A DNA stretch of 45,898 nucleotides. Source: an uncultured Porphyromonadaceae bacterium. GTDB taxonomy: Bacteria; Bacteroidota; Bacteroidia; Bacteroidales; Muribaculaceae. The stretch spans positions 1 through 45,898 of the forward strand of contig CANPMT010000016.1 in assembly GCA_947575235.1 (NCBI GenBank), in the 5' to 3' direction. The stretch's first letter is position 1, and every line of letters starts with the position of its first letter. The position numbers and the translations under genes were made by a program. Shown here piece after piece: positions 43,936 through 45,898 of this stretch. The notes under the pieces were generated by a model, which was not told the DNA's origin, ran no database searches, and was given only the letters and a program-made list of their open reading frames with translations.

Positions 43936-45044
43936 AATATACCTTTGCTTGATGGAAGTTCATAACTGAAGGGGTTGCGGTGTATGGCCATGCGCAGGGC
44001 ACGCGCGAAGGCCTTGAAGACCCCTTCGATAAGATGATGGTTGTTCTCGCCGGCGGCCACGATGTGGAGGTTGCACTTCATGGCGCAGCAGAGCGAGTGG
44101 AAGAAATGCCTGAACATCTCAGTGGGGGTGTCGCCGATATACTCACGGGTGAATTTCACATCCCATTGGAAGTCGATGCGTCCCCCGAGGTCGATCAGCA
44201 CCATGGCGCGGCTCTCGTCCATGGGGAGGAAGAAACCGTAGCGGTCGATCCCCCGCTTGTCGCCCAACGCTATGTTGAGGGCGTCGCCCAATGTGATGGC
44301 CACATCCTCCATGGTGTGATGCTCATCCACCTCAAGGTCGCCGTGGCAGACCACCTTCAGCGAAATCCCGGCATGGTGGGGGAGTTGCCATAGCATATGG
44401 TCGAAAAACTTCAGCCCGGTGTCGATCTCCGACTCGCCGTTGCCGTCAAGGTCGATGGCCACCTCGATCTGGGTCTCGGAGGTGTTGCGCTGCAGGCGCG
44501 TGGTGCGTCCGTGCGAGAGGATGAAGCGTGCAATCTTGTGCCAGTCGGTTGTGGCAAGGACGCACCCCTCGGGCAGTTCACCGTCCTCCCCCTTATCACC
44601 CAAGAGAATGCCCATGGCTCCGAGGTTGCGGGCAAGCTCGATGTCAGTGGCGCGGTCGCCTATAACGAAACACTGGCTGAGGTCGTAAGAGCCATCCATA
44701 TAGGCTCCCAACATACCCGTGCCCGGTTTCCGCGTGGGGAGATTGTCAGAGGGGAAACTGCGGTCGATAAGCTGGTCGTCAAACGTCACCCCCTCACCCG
44801 CGAGAGTGTCGAGCATCCTGTTATGCGCCGGATAGAAGGTCTCCTCCGGGAAAGACTCTGTGCCGAGTCCATCCTGGTTCGACACCATCACAAGTTCATA
44901 TCCCTTGTTGACGAGCGAGCGGAGAGCGGAGATGACTCCGGGTACGAATTCCAGTTTCTCGAGAGAATCAATCTGTTCATCGGCCGGCTCACGTATGATG
45001 GTGCCGTCGCGGTCGATGAAAATGGCTTTTCGGAGTTGTGTCAT
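43932..45044 (-). CDS. hisB: Bifunctional histidinol-phosphatase / IGP dehydratase
   Basis: Fusion of a HAD-type histidinol phosphate phosphatase (motif FIDRDGTI near the N-terminus, with the VSNQDGLG and GDRATDIELA motifs) and the IGP dehydratase domain (about 170-370, with FFDHMLWQLPHH, DEHHTMEDVA and HHLIEGVFKAFARAL histidine clusters). 370 residues. The fused form is found in Bacteroidetes and enterobacteria. It overlaps hisC by 4 bases. Confidence 0.97.
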   Translation of the reverse strand: MTQLRKAIFIDRDGTIIREPADEQIDSLEKLEFVPGVISALRSLVNKGYELVMVSNQDGLGTESFPEETFYPAHNRMLDTLAGEGVTFDDQLIDRSFPSDNLPTRKPGTGMLGAYMDGSYDLSQCFVIGDRATDIELARNLGAMGILLGDKGEDGELPEGCVLATTDWHKIARFILSHGRTTRLQRNTSETQIEVAIDLDGNGESEIDTGLKFFDHMLWQLPHHAGISLKVVCHGDLEVDEHHTMEDVAITLGDALNIALGDKRGIDRYGFFLPMDESRAMVLIDLGGRIDFQWDVKFTREYIGDTPTEMFRHFFHSLCCAMKCNLHIVAAGENNHHLIEGVFKAFARALRMAIHRNPFSYELPSSKGIL

Positions 45045-45898
45045 AAGGGATAATCTTTAAGAAGTTGTAACAATCTGATATTCTCCTCCGGAGTGCCTAT
45101 GGTGAGGCGCAGCGTGTTGTGGCAGAGCGGCATACGGGTGCGGTTGCGCACAATCACCCCGTTGAGGATGAGGTAGTTGTAGATGGCGTTGGCATCCGTC
45201 ACCTCCGCCAGGATGAAGTTGGCGTCGGTGGGCCATACCTTCACCACGCATCGCGCCTCCGGAAGCTCACGTTCCAGGCGCGAGGCCCACAGGCGGGTTG
45301 TCTCGATATGGTCGGCCGTACCCTCGTCGATGCGTCGCGAGAGTTCCTCCTGCACGAGGCAGCTCATGTTGTAGGGGTATTTCACGCGGTCGAAAAATTC
45401 TATCACCTCCGGAATGGCGAAGGCCATGCCCGCCCTCATGCCGGCCATTCCCCAAGCCTTGGAGAATGTGCGCAGCACAATCAGGTTAGGGTGGCGCCCG
45501 ATCGCGGGGAGCATCGAACCCTTCGAGGAGAAATCTCCATAGGCCTCATCCACCACCACCATACCGTTGAAGCCCTCGCACAGACGCACGATATCCTCCT
45601 TCGGGAACGCGTTTCCGGTAGGGTTGTTGGGACTGCATACCCATATAAGTTTTGTGTGGCTGTCGGCGGCTTCGAGAAGACGCTCCACAGGGAGCGAGAA
45701 ATCATCATTGAGCAGCACCTCGCGCAGCTCCACGTCATTGATGGCCGCCGCCACCTTATACACTCCGTAGCTCGGTGTGATGGCCACGGCATTGTCGCGG
45801 CCCGGCTCGCAGAATATACGGTAGACAAGGTCGATCGCCTCGTCGCTTCCGGCACCCCCTAAGAATATCGACTCCGCCGGCATATCGAACAGAGCGGC
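45041..45898 (-). CDS. hisC: Histidinol-phosphate aminotransferase (5' end outside window)
   Basis: PLP-dependent class I/II aminotransferase. The frame stays open to the window edge (residues before MPAESIF continue as AALFD), so the start lies beyond 45898 and the internal ATG at 45883 is not the start. Visible motifs: GSDEAIDLVYR, SPNNPTGN, VDEAYGDF, and the PLP lysine in TFSKAWGMAGMR. hisG and hisD would be expected upstream, off the window. Confidence 0.95.
   Translation of the reverse strand, partial: AALFDMPAESIFLGGAGSDEAIDLVYRIFCEPGRDNAVAITPSYGVYKVAAAINDVELREVLLNDDFSLPVERLLEAADSHTKLIWVCSPNNPTGNAFPKEDIVRLCEGFNGMVVVDEAYGDFSSKGSMLPAIGRHPNLIVLRTFSKAWGMAGMRAGMAFAIPEVIEFFDRVKYPYNMSCLVQEELSRRIDEGTADHIETTRLWASRLERELPEARCVVKVWPTDANFILAEVTDANAIYNYLILNGVIVRNRTRMPLCHNTLRLTIGTPEENIRLLQLLKDYPL

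Overview
The window is a chromosomal segment of a Bacteroidales bacterium, most likely a gut member of the Muribaculaceae or a close relative. This placement is inferred. It rests on the repeated TTTG-N19/20-TAnnTTTG promoter (the Bacteroidetes sigma-factor consensus), the gene order trpBEGDCFA, a bifunctional HisB, a C10 lipoprotein protease, a Por/T9SS-like C-terminal tail, and two AAA-ATPase/PD-(D/E)XK proteins of a family expanded in gut Bacteroidales. The biosynthetic genes are GC-rich. The accessory genes (about 16.0-19.5 kb and 34.0-41.1 kb) are visibly more AT-rich.

Layout. (1) 0.2-15.7 kb, minus strand: purine synthesis. purE-purL-purM-purN-purH-purD-folD-purB-purA run as one compact series leading to IMP and AMP, with FolD supplying the one-carbon folate that PurN and PurH use. 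guaB-guaA follow after a 211-bp foldback repeat and convert IMP to GMP. A structured leader RNA that folds like 6S RNA lies between its own promoter and purE. (2) 16.0-18.1 kb, minus: a secreted C10 cysteine protease lipoprotein and a secreted protein with a sorting-type tail. (3) 18.5-19.6 kb, plus: a membrane protein and a small winged-helix regulator behind a promoter carrying two copies of one palindrome, probably autoregulated. (4) 19.6-25.8 kb, minus: lutABC (lactate oxidation), a MORN-GH25 lysozyme, malate dehydrogenase and a HAD phosphatase. (5) 26.0-27.2 kb, plus: nicotinate phosphoribosyltransferase. (6) 27.2-33.9 kb, plus: the complete trp operon, preceded by a 19-residue leader peptide with tandem Trp codons and mutually exclusive RNA hairpins, i.e. 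a ribosome-mediated attenuator. (7) 33.9-37.9 kb: accessory region with a truncated Fic-type gene that keeps its promoter and operators, then two divergent AAA-ATPase/nuclease paralogues. (8) 37.6-41.1 kb: small membrane proteins on both sides of a membrane-anchored TPR-HTH regulator. Two outward-facing promoters there share an inverted repeat built from TACGG direct repeats spaced 11 bp. (9) 41.2-45.9 kb, minus: hisC(partial)-hisB-hisH-hisA-hisF-hisIE, ending in a strong terminator.

The parts most worth follow-up are the trp attenuator, the 6S-like RNA in front of purE, the local regulon around the TPR-HTH regulator, and the orphan operator array of the truncated Fic gene. All functions come from reading the sequence; no database search was possible.
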